Positions 23,633 to 32,509 of a DNA stretch of 64,000 bases are shown one piece after another. The position numbers were made by a program, and so were the translations under genes. The notes below the pieces were generated by a model that did no database searches, was not told where the DNA came from, and worked only from the letters and a program-made list of their open reading frames with translations. The DNA comes from Acidobacteriota bacterium (GTDB lineage: Bacteria; Acidobacteriota; Polarisedimenticolia; JACPZX01), in assembly GCA_016195325.1 (NCBI GenBank), contig JACPZX010000060.1, forward strand, positions 1 through 64,000, in the 5' to 3' direction. The stretch's first letter is position 1. Every line of letters begins with the position of its first letter.

Positions 23633-26600
23633 CTAGAAGGCTTGGCCGACGCTGAGGAACAGCTCGTAGCGCGACTCGTGCCTGCGGACGATCGATCCCA
23701 TCGGGGGGCAGCCCGGAGACAGGCAGAACATGTCGCTCTTCGGATCGAGCTTGCGCCCGTACTCGATCCGGAGCGGGCCGAGGGGCGTGTCGAACCGGAT
23801 TCCCGTGCCGAGGGTGTGGCGGAACCCGTCCTGCACCGCGACGATGGACCTCTGCCTGACGACGGCCGTGCCCGTGAACCGGATCGCGGACGGGGTCAGG
23901 AAGACGTTGCCGGCGTCGTAGAAGACGACTCCCTTGAGGCCGCCGAGGATCGGGAAACGCAGCTCCTCGTTCACGAGGATGGAGAACTGCCCGCCGATGG
24001 GCGTCAGGGTCGCGAGATCGAGGGGGCCCGCCTCGTCGATGCCGAAGCCTCGCAGCGTCGTGTCGCCGCCGGCGAAGAAGCGATCCGCGAGGGGAATGTC
24101 GGTGGTCGATCCTATCGGCTTCTCGTGGCCCATGCGGAACGACGTCGCGAAGACGGTGCGCTCCGAGATCGAGCGGAACCACGCCCACGAGACGAACAGG
24201 CGCGAGAACTGCTGCTGCGAGCCCACCGCCGCGAGGTAGAGGCGCGCGTCGGCCGTCGTGAACGATCCGCGCGCCGGGCTCAGGATGTCGTCGCGGGCGT
24301 CGTGCACCAGGGACCCGGCGACATTGGCCAGCCTCACGTCCTGCGCGCCGATGTCGGTGCCGGGATCCAGGTTCGGGTCGACGTTGAGGAGCGCCACGTC
24401 CTCCACGGAGTACCGGCCGAGCAGCGTCCACCGCCGCGTGGGCTGGTGCTTGAGCTGGATCGTCCCCCCCTCGCGCCGCTCCTCGAACGACGGGCGCTCG
24501 TCCTTCTCCCAGAAGGCGGTGATGAGCCCCTCGAACGGGATGCCGAAGAGCCTTCGGTCCGTGAGGTTCACCTGCGCCCGGCGCTGGAGCGAGCTGTGGC
24601 TCACGAAGAGGGAGGCGGACCGCCCGGTGCCGAACAGGTTGTCGTGCCCGATCTGCGCGAACTCCTGAAGGCTCTGCTCGGTGTTGTAGCCGACGCCGAC
24701 GGCGGTGAGGAGGGGATCCCCCTCGGCGACGGTGACGACGAGGCGGGCCAGCTCCCCGCCCCCGGGCTCGGGGACGATGCGCAGATCAATCGAGCGGAAG
24801 ATGCCGAGGGCGTAGAGCTTGCGCTGCGCGATGAGGGTGCCGTTGCGGCTGATCGGATCTCCGGGCTTCAGGGGGATCTCGCGCGCGATCACCGATTCGT
24901 TGGTCCGGCTGTTCCCCCGGATGGAGATCGAGGAGAGGACCTGGCGCGGCCCCTCGTCCACCTCGAGGATCACCTTCGCGGCGGCCGGCGGCCCCTCGAT
25001 GCGGCTGCGCACCCTCGCCTGGTTGTACCCGTTGCCGTCGAGGACGTCGCGCACCCTCTCCACCGCGGCGTCCACCGCCGACGGGCGTATCCCCGATCCG
25101 GGGACGAGCAGGGTTGCCTCCCGCAGGCTCGAGGCCGGGTACGTCGTCGTCCCCTCGATCGTGACCTCGTGAAGCGACCAGACCTCCCCCTCCTCGATGC
25201 GAAACGTCACGTCGGCCCGCTTCCGGTCGGGGGACATGAGAATCCGGGGCTCGTCCACCTTCGCGTCGAGAAAGCCGTGCGCGAGATAGACGGAGCGGAT
25301 CGCCTCGGCGTCGGGCTTGAGGGCGGGCGTCCGGAGCCTCCCCGTCGTGTTCCACCGGTTCTCGACCGTCTCCATCACCCGGCGCAGCTCCGCCTCGGGG
25401 ACCGCGGTCCTTCCCTCGAACGCGAGGGTGCGCACGCTGGCCTTCGGGCCGCGGTCCACGTCGTACGTGATCCGGATCCGGTCCCCCTCCACCTCCGTCG
25501 ACGTCTTCACGGCGGCCGTGGCGTACCCGTCGCCCCCCAGCCGGGTCCGGATCGCCGCCTCTCCCGCCGCCGGGAGCTGATCGCGACCGGCCGTTCCGTC
25601 GAGGGCATCGGCGATGACCTTGTTGATCGCGCGGGAGCGCCGGATCCCGATCACCTCCGTGTCCACCCTCGGGCCGGCGCTCACGTCGTACGTCAGCTCG
25701 ACGGTGCGCTCCCCCCCGGGCCCCTCCGCGCCGCGCGAGGCCAGGCGCACCGAGGCGAGCGGATACGAGTGGCGCGTGAGCCACGCGCGCAGCATTTCGC
25801 GCGCCTCGAGCACGTCCCCGCGCGTGTAGGACCGCCCCTGCCTGAGGCCGAGGCTCTTTTTCAACGGCTCGGCGTCGCCGTCGAACCCGGTGACGTCGAG
25901 AAGGGAGACTTCGGCCCGCCCGCGGGAGAACTCGGCGCCGGCTCCTTCCGCCGCGGAGCCGGCCGCCGCCTCGAGGATCTTCGGGCGGCGCGCTCCAAGA
26001 CCCCACCGGTGACGGAACCTCACGTCACCCGAGCTCGTGCCGTCGGCGTTGCGCGTCCCGAGGAGCTGGAAGGAGCGGCTCAGGTCGTACTGGAACTGGT
26101 AGATCTGCTCCTGGTTGGCGCCGAGGCTGTCGGAGTACACGAAGAGAAGCTTCGGCGAGACGCGCTTCGTCAGCGTGACGCGGGCGGTCGGGTCCGCGCG
26201 GCCGTTGAAGAACTGGGGCTCGATCTGCACGCTCGTCAGGTTGAGGACGCGCCCGACCGTGTTGCTGAGAGAGCCGGTCAGCGGTGCGGTCAGGTACTGC
26301 CCCACGTTCTCCTCCGCCGCGAGGGCGACGCCGGTCTCCTGGCCGTACGTCTCCGCATACGTCTTGCCGGTCACGAGGAGAGCCACGACGTCGCGCGTCG
26401 GAAGCTGCGGCTGAGACGTCAGCTCGAACCGGGGCTTCGAGTAGCGTCCCAGGACGCGGAGCGTGATCTCGTACGCCTGGACCTGCGTCCGGGCCGTCAG
26501 ATCGAGGAGCGGGTCGACGACGTCGGGGTCGTCGAAGTCGATCCCGCCCCCCTCCGTCCGGTACGTGACCTCGCGGAAGCGGAACGTCCCGCCGTCGAGG

Positions 26601-29600
26601 ACGGAGATCCGGCCGGTGATCTCGGGCTGGGCGAACGTCCCCGAGACGTGGAGCCGCGCGGAGCCTTCGAGGCGGGCGGCGTTGTTGCGGACGAGAACGT
26701 CCGACGGCGCGACGACGTCGATGTCGAGCGCGGGGGAGGGGAGGGCGCTGAGGGGCCGCTCGCCGGATGCGGCGCGGACGCGGCCGATGGCGGGGCTCGC
26801 CTCGAGCTCGAGCTCGCGGTTGTAGATCGCGCGGACGACGTCGAGGCGCCCCTTCATCGCGGCCTCGCCGCCGCTCCGCACGATCTCGAGCGAGGCGTCG
26901 AAGAGGATCGTCAGGTCGGGGAGCGGGGTCATCTGGAGGTTCGATCCGTGGAGGTGGAGCTCGGAGCGGACGACCTCGATCCCGCGGAGCTGCCCCTTCC
27001 CGGTCCCGGCGACCTCTCCCCCGGCGAAGTTGAAGGCGACCGACTCGATGTCGAGCGATCCGTCGGGGGCGGCGGTGGCCGTCGCGCGAAAAGCCTGGAG
27101 CGGGAGAGGCGCCCCGGGAAAGGCGAGCGACGCGAGATCTGCCGCCATCCGGCCGCCGTAGACCAGCCGCCCCTCCTCGGAGTTGGCGTGCAGGTCGATC
27201 TCGAGCGTTCCGCGCGCCTCGATCTCGGGGTCGGCGAGCCTGAGGAGCGCCGCGTCGAAGCGCCCCGACGCGTTCCCCGCTCCGGCGAGACCGGCGCGCA
27301 CGTCGTACACGCCGGAGATCGTGAGGTCCGTTCCGCTGCCGCGGATGCGCGTGCGGCCGAGCCACACCTCCCCGTCGCGAAGCGTCGCCTCGCTCTCGCC
27401 GTCGATTCCCAGCTCGGCCCCGCCCGCGTCGAGAGTGAGCGCCGTGAATCGCGCGGTCAGATCCGCGCCCTGCGGGTCGCTCGCCGGGATCGTCCCCCAA
27501 ATGCGTCCCGACACCTTCCCCGCCAGCCCGGAGAGCGTCCCGGCCGGAAGGAGAGGGCGGATCCGCTCGAGCGACGTCCCGTCGAGGACGAGATCCAGCC
27601 GGGCCGCCTCGGCCGACGGGGGCCACCCGATGGTTCCGGTCAGACCGAGCTCCGCGGCGGCGACGCTCGCCCGCGTCCCGTCGGGCCCCGACTCGAGATC
27701 GGCGGTCACCTCGCCGGCGGGAACCCCGAAAATCACAAGGCCCGCGCCGCGCGCCGTTCCCTTGAACGTCGCGCCGGCCCGGCCCGCGACGGCTTCGCCT
27801 TGAAACGAGACGAGGCCTGCGGACCCCCGGGCCCCGCCGGGCGTCGCCGCGAGGAGCCGCTCCACGTCGAGATCCCTCGAGACGATTCGAAGGGTCGCCT
27901 CGCCCGATTCGGGAGCGCAGTCGCCGGTCGCCTGGACCGTTCCGGCGGCGGAGACCGCGATCCCGCGGCGGATCTCGATCACCGGCCCGCGCGCCACGGC
28001 CGCGACGCTCAGCTCGTCGAGAGGAATCCCCGCGTACGCCGCGCCGCGGGCGGTGAGGGAGATCTCGCGGCCCGCGTCGCCCGTCCCGGCGGGCGCCGGA
28101 GCGTCGAGATCGATCCGCGCGCCGCCCGAGATCGTCCCCCCCGACATCGAGGCGAGGCCGAGGGCGGCCCAGATCGGATCGCCCGGGACATCCTTCAGCG
28201 CAAGGTCGGCCGCGCGGAGAGGCTCGGCGTGGATCGAGTCCATCTTCAGCGAGGCCGACGCCGACCAGTCCGCCCCGCGGATCTCGAGGCCTTCGAGAGC
28301 CAGGCGACCTCGGCCGTATCTCCATGCCGTCCGTGCGCTCACTCCCGTCAGGACGGCGGCCCCGGGACGGAGCGTGAGGGCAACGCCTGCCAGGTCGCCA
28401 TTCGCCGTCACGCCCCGGTCGTCCATCGCGACGCGGGCGCGCCCCGAAACCTCCCCCGCGATGCGCTCGTCGTCGGCGAGATCGGCCGCCGCCGGGAATC
28501 GGCGCAGGGCGGCGAGGACCGCCCCGGACTCCGCGCGATCGATCGAGACGTCGGCGTCGAACCCGCGGCGATCCCGGAAGACCTCCCCGTCGAAGCGGAA
28601 CGCCCCTCCCGGAAACGTGAAGCGTCCCCCCCGCAGCGCGACGGCGCGGGCTCCCGGCCAGGCCTCGAGCGAGCCGGTCAGCGCGATCGCGGGCCGGCCC
28701 CCCGGAGCGCCGCCCGTCCCGGCCCCGAGGCCCGGCGCGAACGGCTCGAGGAGGACGGCGAGGGACCCGTCGAGCGTGGCGGCCTCGCCGGCCCGCCACG
28801 TCACGGTGCCTTCGACGCTCGCGGTCACGTCGGCGACGGGCAGGCGGCGATCGACGAAGCCGAGCATGTCGCGATAGAGGATGGGAGAGATCTTCACGCG
28901 CGCCTCGCTCGCCCCGTCGGGACGGCGCGTGATGCGGGCGACGAGGGCGCCGGCGCTCGCGGGGCTCGGGCCTGCGATCGTCGGGGTGAGGCTTCGGGCC
29001 GTGACGTCGACGGTGAGGGCGCCCCCCTCGAGGGTGAATCTCCCCTCCGCGCGCGGCGCCGTTGCGAGGCCGGCGTAGGCGACGTCCGTCATCGTCCCGC
29101 TCCCGCTCACCTGCACCGCCCCCTCCACGACGGCCGCGGTCGCGGTGAGATCGATCTCCCCGGCGCTGATCGGGAGATCTCCCAGGAGGGACTCCGCGGC
29201 CGCCCCCGTCGCGGCGACGCTCGTGCTGACCCTGGCCGCACCCCCTTCGGCGTGGCGCCAGCCGGCGCTCCCCGAGCCCCGCAGTCCGGCTCCCCGGACG
29301 CTGAACCGACGGACGTTGAGGAAGCTCGGATCGAGGGAGAAGATCGCCTCCACGGCGTCGCCGGCGAGGACGTGGTCCCCGTACGCGGCGCGAAACGATC
29401 CGGCGCGCACCGATCCGTCGACGCAGTTGCGGGCGCCGCACCCCGCCGAGGAAGCGGCGGCCTCGATCCCGGCCGCCTCGAGCGAGAAGGGGGCCGCGGA
29501 GCCGAGGTAGACGAGCGTGCCGTGGCGCACGAGGATCTGGCGCACCTCGATGGGGTCGCCCGCCGCCCCGTGGTCGGCGCCGGGCGATCGAGGCGCGGAA

Positions 29601-29977
29601 TCCGGCTCGTACCTCAGCTCGACGCCGTCCACGTCGACTTCGTCGACGGCGACCTTCCCCCGGAGGAGCTCCTCCATCGAAAGGGACGCCGAGATCCGCC
29701 GCGCCGCGAGAAGGGGACGATCGAAGGAGCCGCCGGAGCCCGCCACGACCAGCTCGCGGATCCGGGCCGACGGCGGGAAGAGCGACAGCGCGCAGGATCC
29801 GACGCGGGCCTGCCGGCCCGTCGCCGCCTCGAGCCCGGACACGAGCGTCGCCGACGCGAGCTGCGCGGCGCGATCGGTCTTGAGGAGAATCCCCGCGAGG
29901 CAGACGAGGATCGCCGCCCCCGCGGCGACGCGCAGGATCCAGACCATCGCCGAGGTGAGGGCTCTCGCGCCTTTCAT
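23633..29977 (-). CDS. TamB-like protein fused to TamA/BamA-type outer-membrane barrel
   Basis: 2114 aa in one uninterrupted frame. Residues 10-32 are a hydrophobic anchor (AMVWILRVAAGAAILVCLAG). Residues about 35-1330 are AsmA/TamB-like repetitive beta-structure, ending with a TamB (DUF490) domain: GTFRFREVTYRTEGGGIDFD, VVALLVTGKTYAETYGQETG, GRVLNLTSVQIEPQFFNGRA. From about 1345 to 1755 come several POTRA-like modules (LDVTGFDGDAEPLKKSLGLR, VTIEGTTTYPASSLREATLL, ISIRGNSRTNESVIAREIPL). Residues about 1760-2114 are an Omp85 barrel with the L6 motif as DTTLRGFGIDEAGP and a final Phe (SVGQAF). In the two-protein TAM, TamB spans the periplasm to TamA and helps place proteins or lipids in the outer membrane. 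Here one chain would join both membranes. The closest alternative is a mis-joined pair, but no stop or frameshift is seen. Confidence 0.88.
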   Translation of the reverse strand: MKGARALTSAMVWILRVAAGAAILVCLAGILLKTDRAAQLASATLVSGLEAATGRQARVGSCALSLFPPSARIRELVVAGSGGSFDRPLLAARRISASLSMEELLRGKVAVDEVDVDGVELRYEPDSAPRSPGADHGAAGDPIEVRQILVRHGTLVYLGSAAPFSLEAAGIEAAASSAGCGARNCVDGSVRAGSFRAAYGDHVLAGDAVEAIFSLDPSFLNVRRFSVRGAGLRGSGSAGWRHAEGGAARVSTSVAATGAAAESLLGDLPISAGEIDLTATAAVVEGAVQVSGSGTMTDVAYAGLATAPRAEGRFTLEGGALTVDVTARSLTPTIAGPSPASAGALVARITRRPDGASEARVKISPILYRDMLGFVDRRLPVADVTASVEGTVTWRAGEAATLDGSLAVLLEPFAPGLGAGTGGAPGGRPAIALTGSLEAWPGARAVALRGGRFTFPGGAFRFDGEVFRDRRGFDADVSIDRAESGAVLAALRRFPAAADLADDERIAGEVSGRARVAMDDRGVTANGDLAGVALTLRPGAAVLTGVSARTAWRYGRGRLALEGLEIRGADWSASASLKMDSIHAEPLRAADLALKDVPGDPIWAALGLASMSGGTISGGARIDLDAPAPAGTGDAGREISLTARGAAYAGIPLDELSVAAVARGPVIEIRRGIAVSAAGTVQATGDCAPESGEATLRIVSRDLDVERLLAATPGGARGSAGLVSFQGEAVAGRAGATFKGTARGAGLVIFGVPAGEVTADLESGPDGTRASVAAAELGLTGTIGWPPSAEAARLDLVLDGTSLERIRPLLPAGTLSGLAGKVSGRIWGTIPASDPQGADLTARFTALTLDAGGAELGIDGESEATLRDGEVWLGRTRIRGSGTDLTISGVYDVRAGLAGAGNASGRFDAALLRLADPEIEARGTLEIDLHANSEEGRLVYGGRMAADLASLAFPGAPLPLQAFRATATAAPDGSLDIESVAFNFAGGEVAGTGKGQLRGIEVVRSELHLHGSNLQMTPLPDLTILFDASLEIVRSGGEAAMKGRLDVVRAIYNRELELEASPAIGRVRAASGERPLSALPSPALDIDVVAPSDVLVRNNAARLEGSARLHVSGTFAQPEITGRISVLDGGTFRFREVTYRTEGGGIDFDDPDVVDPLLDLTARTQVQAYEITLRVLGRYSKPRFELTSQPQLPTRDVVALLVTGKTYAETYGQETGVALAAEENVGQYLTAPLTGSLSNTVGRVLNLTSVQIEPQFFNGRADPTARVTLTKRVSPKLLFVYSDSLGANQEQIYQFQYDLSRSFQLLGTRNADGTSSGDVRFRHRWGLGARRPKILEAAAGSAAEGAGAEFSRGRAEVSLLDVTGFDGDAEPLKKSLGLRQGRSYTRGDVLEAREMLRAWLTRHSYPLASVRLASRGAEGPGGERTVELTYDVSAGPRVDTEVIGIRRSRAINKVIADALDGTAGRDQLPAAGEAAIRTRLGGDGYATAAVKTSTEVEGDRIRITYDVDRGPKASVRTLAFEGRTAVPEAELRRVMETVENRWNTTGRLRTPALKPDAEAIRSVYLAHGFLDAKVDEPRILMSPDRKRADVTFRIEEGEVWSLHEVTIEGTTTYPASSLREATLLVPGSGIRPSAVDAAVERVRDVLDGNGYNQARVRSRIEGPPAAAKVILEVDEGPRQVLSSISIRGNSRTNESVIAREIPLKPGDPISRNGTLIAQRKLYALGIFRSIDLRIVPEPGGGELARLVVTVAEGDPLLTAVGVGYNTEQSLQEFAQIGHDNLFGTGRSASLFVSHSSLQRRAQVNLTDRRLFGIPFEGLITAFWEKDERPSFEERREGGTIQLKHQPTRRWTLLGRYSVEDVALLNVDPNLDPGTDIGAQDVRLANVAGSLVHDARDDILSPARGSFTTADARLYLAAVGSQQQFSRLFVSWAWFRSISERTVFATSFRMGHEKPIGSTTDIPLADRFFAGGDTTLRGFGIDEAGPLDLATLTPIGGQFSILVNEELRFPILGGLKGVVFYDAGNVFLTPSAIRFTGTAVVRQRSIVAVQDGFRHTLGTGIRFDTPLGPLRIEYGRKLDPKSDMFCLSPGCPPMGSIVRRHESRYELFLSVGQAF

Positions 29978-30070
29978 GCTCTCCGGGCCTGCACTAACCT
30001 TCCGCGGGCTGATGCGGACCCGATCATGCGGGCGGCGCCGTCAACGTTCAAGAAGAAAAGGATTCCCGGG

Positions 30071-30460
30071 ATGGGAGGTTTCAGGGTGCGGCTGAGGGCG
30101 GCGGTGCTCCTCGCCGTCGTCGCTCTCGGGGCGGCCGCCGATCCCAACGTCCCGCCGACGAGCGCCGAGCGGATCGCGGGGCGGTGGAGGATCACTCTTC
30201 AGGGGCTGGCCGACGCGCACGAGGACATCATGGCCTCTCTCGCGGTCGAGGGCGAGCTTCTCTCGGGGACGCTCAGCGTGGGGCGGGAGAGCCTGAACGT
30301 GGCGTCGGGAAAGGTCGTCGGAGTCGACTTCTCATTCACCTTCCGCCACGCGGCGGGGGAGATGGTCAGGATGAAGGGGGCCGCGGACGCGGACGGCCTT
30401 TCGGGCAGGTGGGAGTTCGGGAACGCGCGCGGCACGTGGCGCGCCGCCCGGTCGAAGTGA
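30071..30460 (+). CDS. Small exported protein of unknown function
   Basis: 129 aa with a signal peptide (VRLRAAVLLAVVALGAAA). The mature part begins IAGRWRITLQGLADAHEDIM and continues SLAVEGELLSGTLSVGRESL and GRWEFGNARGTWRAARSK. This is a small beta-rich module with a GxW...GxW layout like the exported DUF-type domains that report how much a modified molecule binds or how it is retained; I do not recognise a named family. The ATG at 30071 is chosen for the signal peptide and an AAGGA eight bases upstream. An in-frame ATG at 30026 would put 15 basic residues ahead of it. It is divergent from the TamB/TamA gene and coupled (GTGA) to the next gene. Confidence 0.6.
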   Translation: MGGFRVRLRAAVLLAVVALGAAADPNVPPTSAERIAGRWRITLQGLADAHEDIMASLAVEGELLSGTLSVGRESLNVASGKVVGVDFSFTFRHAAGEMVRMKGAADADGLSGRWEFGNARGTWRAARSK

Positions 30461-31737
30461 GCCCCCGAATCCCCTCACGGGACACGTACGCCGAGCGGCT
30501 CGCCGCCATCTCCACCGCCATCATCACCGCGCAGCGCCCCATCCGGATCCTCCACGCCGTCACGTGGCCCGACGCGGTGCGCCGCCGGTTCCTCGCGCGC
30601 GGCGCGCGGGAGCTCCCCGAGGTCGACATCCCTCCCCTGGGGTTCGACCCGGGCGCGGTCCGGCAGCGGTTCCGCGAGATCACCTCGACGCTCGACGCCG
30701 GGGATCCGATGCACGCGATCCTCCGCGAGACGTGCGACCAGTACGCCCGCGTCACGGAGATGCTCGCGGCGCGCGGGACGTCGCGATTCCACGCGATCTC
30801 GCGCGAGCTGTACGGAGCTCCCGCCGATCCGCTCCTCGACGGCGACACGACCAGCCTCGACCTCGCGCGCCACCTGGCCGCCGCTCTCGGGGGGGGACGG
30901 GCGAAGCTCGGCGCGCGCGAGGAGGGGAGGATCCGCGACGAGGAGGTCGCGGCGATCCTGAGGCGCCGGCTGTCGCGATTCTTCTCGGGCGATCGGATCA
31001 CGATCGAGGTGAGCTCGCGCCTCACGGTCGACGCCGCGGCGGGGGCGCGGCGCATCCGCGTGAAGAAGGGGGCACTCTTCACGCGGCGCGAGGTGAAGTA
31101 CCTCGAGCATCATGAAGGGCACATCCACGTCGCGACGACGCTCAACGGGCTGCGGCAGCCCTTCCTGAAATGCCTCGCCAAGGCGTCGCCCCGCTCGACG
31201 CGGTACAACGAGGGGCTCGCCGTCTTCTCGGAATGGGCGGGACAGAGCCTGACCGTCCGCCGCCTCCTCAAGCTGAAGGATCGCGTCGTCGGCATCCGCA
31301 TGGCCGAGGAGGGGGCGGACTTCCTCGAACTGTACCGGCACCATCAGGCGCTGGGGTACACCCGCGACGAGGCGTACGAGGCGACGCGGCGGATTTTCCG
31401 GGGGGCGGACGTGCGCGGGCGCTGGCCGTTCACGAAGGACGCCTCCTACCTCTTCTACTTCATCCGCGTCTTCACGTTTCTCCGCGCGGCGATGAGGCTG
31501 AAGCGGTTCCGCGAGATCGACATGCTCTTCGCCGGGAAGGTCACGCTCGAGGATCTCCCCGTGCTGCGGCGGATGCAGCGCCGCGGCCTCGTCGTGCGCC
31601 CGCACTACCTTCCGCCCTGGGCCCGCAACAAGGACTGGCTCGCGTGCCACACGGCCCTCTCGTCGTTCGTGGACCGGATCCGCCTCTCCGAGGCCGAGCG
31701 CGGATACGAGCGGCTGCTCGAGTCCGGATCCGATTGA
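30457..31737 (+). CDS. DUF1704 / QEGLA-motif metallopeptidase-like protein
   Basis: 426 aa, resembling the DUF1704 family annotated as flavohemoglobin-expression-modulating QEGLA-motif proteins, relatives of the MATCAP tyrosine carboxypeptidases. The zinc-type motif is KYLEHHEGHIHVATTLNG (HExxH-like, HEGHIH) around residue 215. The family QEGLA motif appears as RYNEGLAVFSEW, Asn replacing Gln. An N-terminal helical part (residues 1-190) and a C-terminal helical part complete the usual length. The GTG start overlaps the upstream stop, so the gene is translated with the small exported protein. No signal peptide is seen. The physiological substrate is unknown. Confidence 0.8.
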   Translation: MSPRIPSRDTYAERLAAISTAIITAQRPIRILHAVTWPDAVRRRFLARGARELPEVDIPPLGFDPGAVRQRFREITSTLDAGDPMHAILRETCDQYARVTEMLAARGTSRFHAISRELYGAPADPLLDGDTTSLDLARHLAAALGGGRAKLGAREEGRIRDEEVAAILRRRLSRFFSGDRITIEVSSRLTVDAAAGARRIRVKKGALFTRREVKYLEHHEGHIHVATTLNGLRQPFLKCLAKASPRSTRYNEGLAVFSEWAGQSLTVRRLLKLKDRVVGIRMAEEGADFLELYRHHQALGYTRDEAYEATRRIFRGADVRGRWPFTKDASYLFYFIRVFTFLRAAMRLKRFREIDMLFAGKVTLEDLPVLRRMQRRGLVVRPHYLPPWARNKDWLACHTALSSFVDRIRLSEAERGYERLLESGSD

Positions 31738-31762
31738 CACAGGCCGGGACGGAAGGCAAAGT
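31734..31762 (+). promoter_or_regulatory. Candidate sigma70-type promoter for rfbA
   Basis: A perfect TTGACA at 31734-31739 is followed after 17 bases by CAAAGT at 31757-31762, a weak -10. The rfbA ATG begins nine bases after the -10 and no SD is visible, so a transcript from here would be nearly leaderless. Confidence 0.35.
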
Positions 31763-31771
31763 CACGCCGCC

Positions 31772-32500
31772 ATGAAGGGGATCATCCTCGCCGGCGGTCT
31801 CGGCACGCGGCTCGACCCGCTCACGCGGATCACCAACAAGCACCTCCTCCCGGTCCACACCCGGCCCATGATCCACTACCCGCTCCAGGCGCTCATCAAC
31901 GCCGGGATCGAGGACATCCTGATCGTCACCGGGGGGAACAGCGCGGGCGACTTCCTGCGCCTCCTGGGAAACGGCTCCGAGTTCGGGCTCAAGCACGTGA
32001 ACTACACGTACCAGCAGGGGGAGGGGGGGATCGCCGCGGCGCTCTCTCTCGCCGAGTACTTCGCCGCCGGCTCGCCGATCTGCGTGGTCCTCGGCGACAA
32101 CATCATCGAGACGAACTTCCGGATCTCCGCCGAGAAGTTCCTCGCGCAGAAGAAGGGGGCGAGGATCCACCTCTCTCAGGTCGCGGATCCCCAGCGCTTC
32201 GGCGTGCCCGCGTTCGAGGGGGACAGGATCGTGCGCATCGACGAGAAGCCGTCGAGCCCCGCCTCGCGCTACGCCGTCACGGGCATCTACATGTACGACC
32301 CGGCCGTCTTCGAGATCATCAAGACGCTCAAGCCCTCGTCGCGGGGGGAGCTCGAGATCACCGACGTGAACAACGCCTACATCAAGCGAGGCGAGCTCAC
32401 GTGGGAGGTCCTGGACGGCTGGTGGACCGACGCCGGCACTTTCGAGTCTCTGCTGAGCGCCGGAAACCTGGTCGCGAGGACGGGCGCCAACCGGATGTGA
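31772..32500 (+). CDS. rfbA: Glucose-1-phosphate thymidylyltransferase (short form)
   Basis: 242-aa nucleotidyltransferase that makes dTDP-glucose from dTTP and glucose-1-phosphate, first step of dTDP-rhamnose and other dTDP-sugars. The nucleotide loop is ILAGGLGTRLDPLTRITNKH, then LPVHTRPMIHYPLQALINAG. VVLGDNIIETNF holds the metal Asp, and VLDGWWTDAGTFESLLSAG the conserved C-terminal Trp-Asp. It is about 50 residues shorter than E. coli RmlA, matching the short-form group lacking the C-terminal regulatory extension. There is no SD before the ATG. It is convergent with the subtilase (9-bp gap), and rfbB lies beyond that gene on the same strand. Confidence 0.88.
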   Translation: MKGIILAGGLGTRLDPLTRITNKHLLPVHTRPMIHYPLQALINAGIEDILIVTGGNSAGDFLRLLGNGSEFGLKHVNYTYQQGEGGIAAALSLAEYFAAGSPICVVLGDNIIETNFRISAEKFLAQKKGARIHLSQVADPQRFGVPAFEGDRIVRIDEKPSSPASRYAVTGIYMYDPAVFEIIKTLKPSSRGELEITDVNNAYIKRGELTWEVLDGWWTDAGTFESLLSAGNLVARTGANRM

Positions 32501-32509
32501 TCGGGCGCG

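Noticed and set aside
23537-30460. A 2307-codon stop-free frame on the plus strand opposite the TamB/TamA gene
   Set aside because: Its translation is low-complexity Arg/Gly/Pro text with no domains, as expected of antisense to a GC-rich gene. Only its last part (30071-30460) is a real gene.
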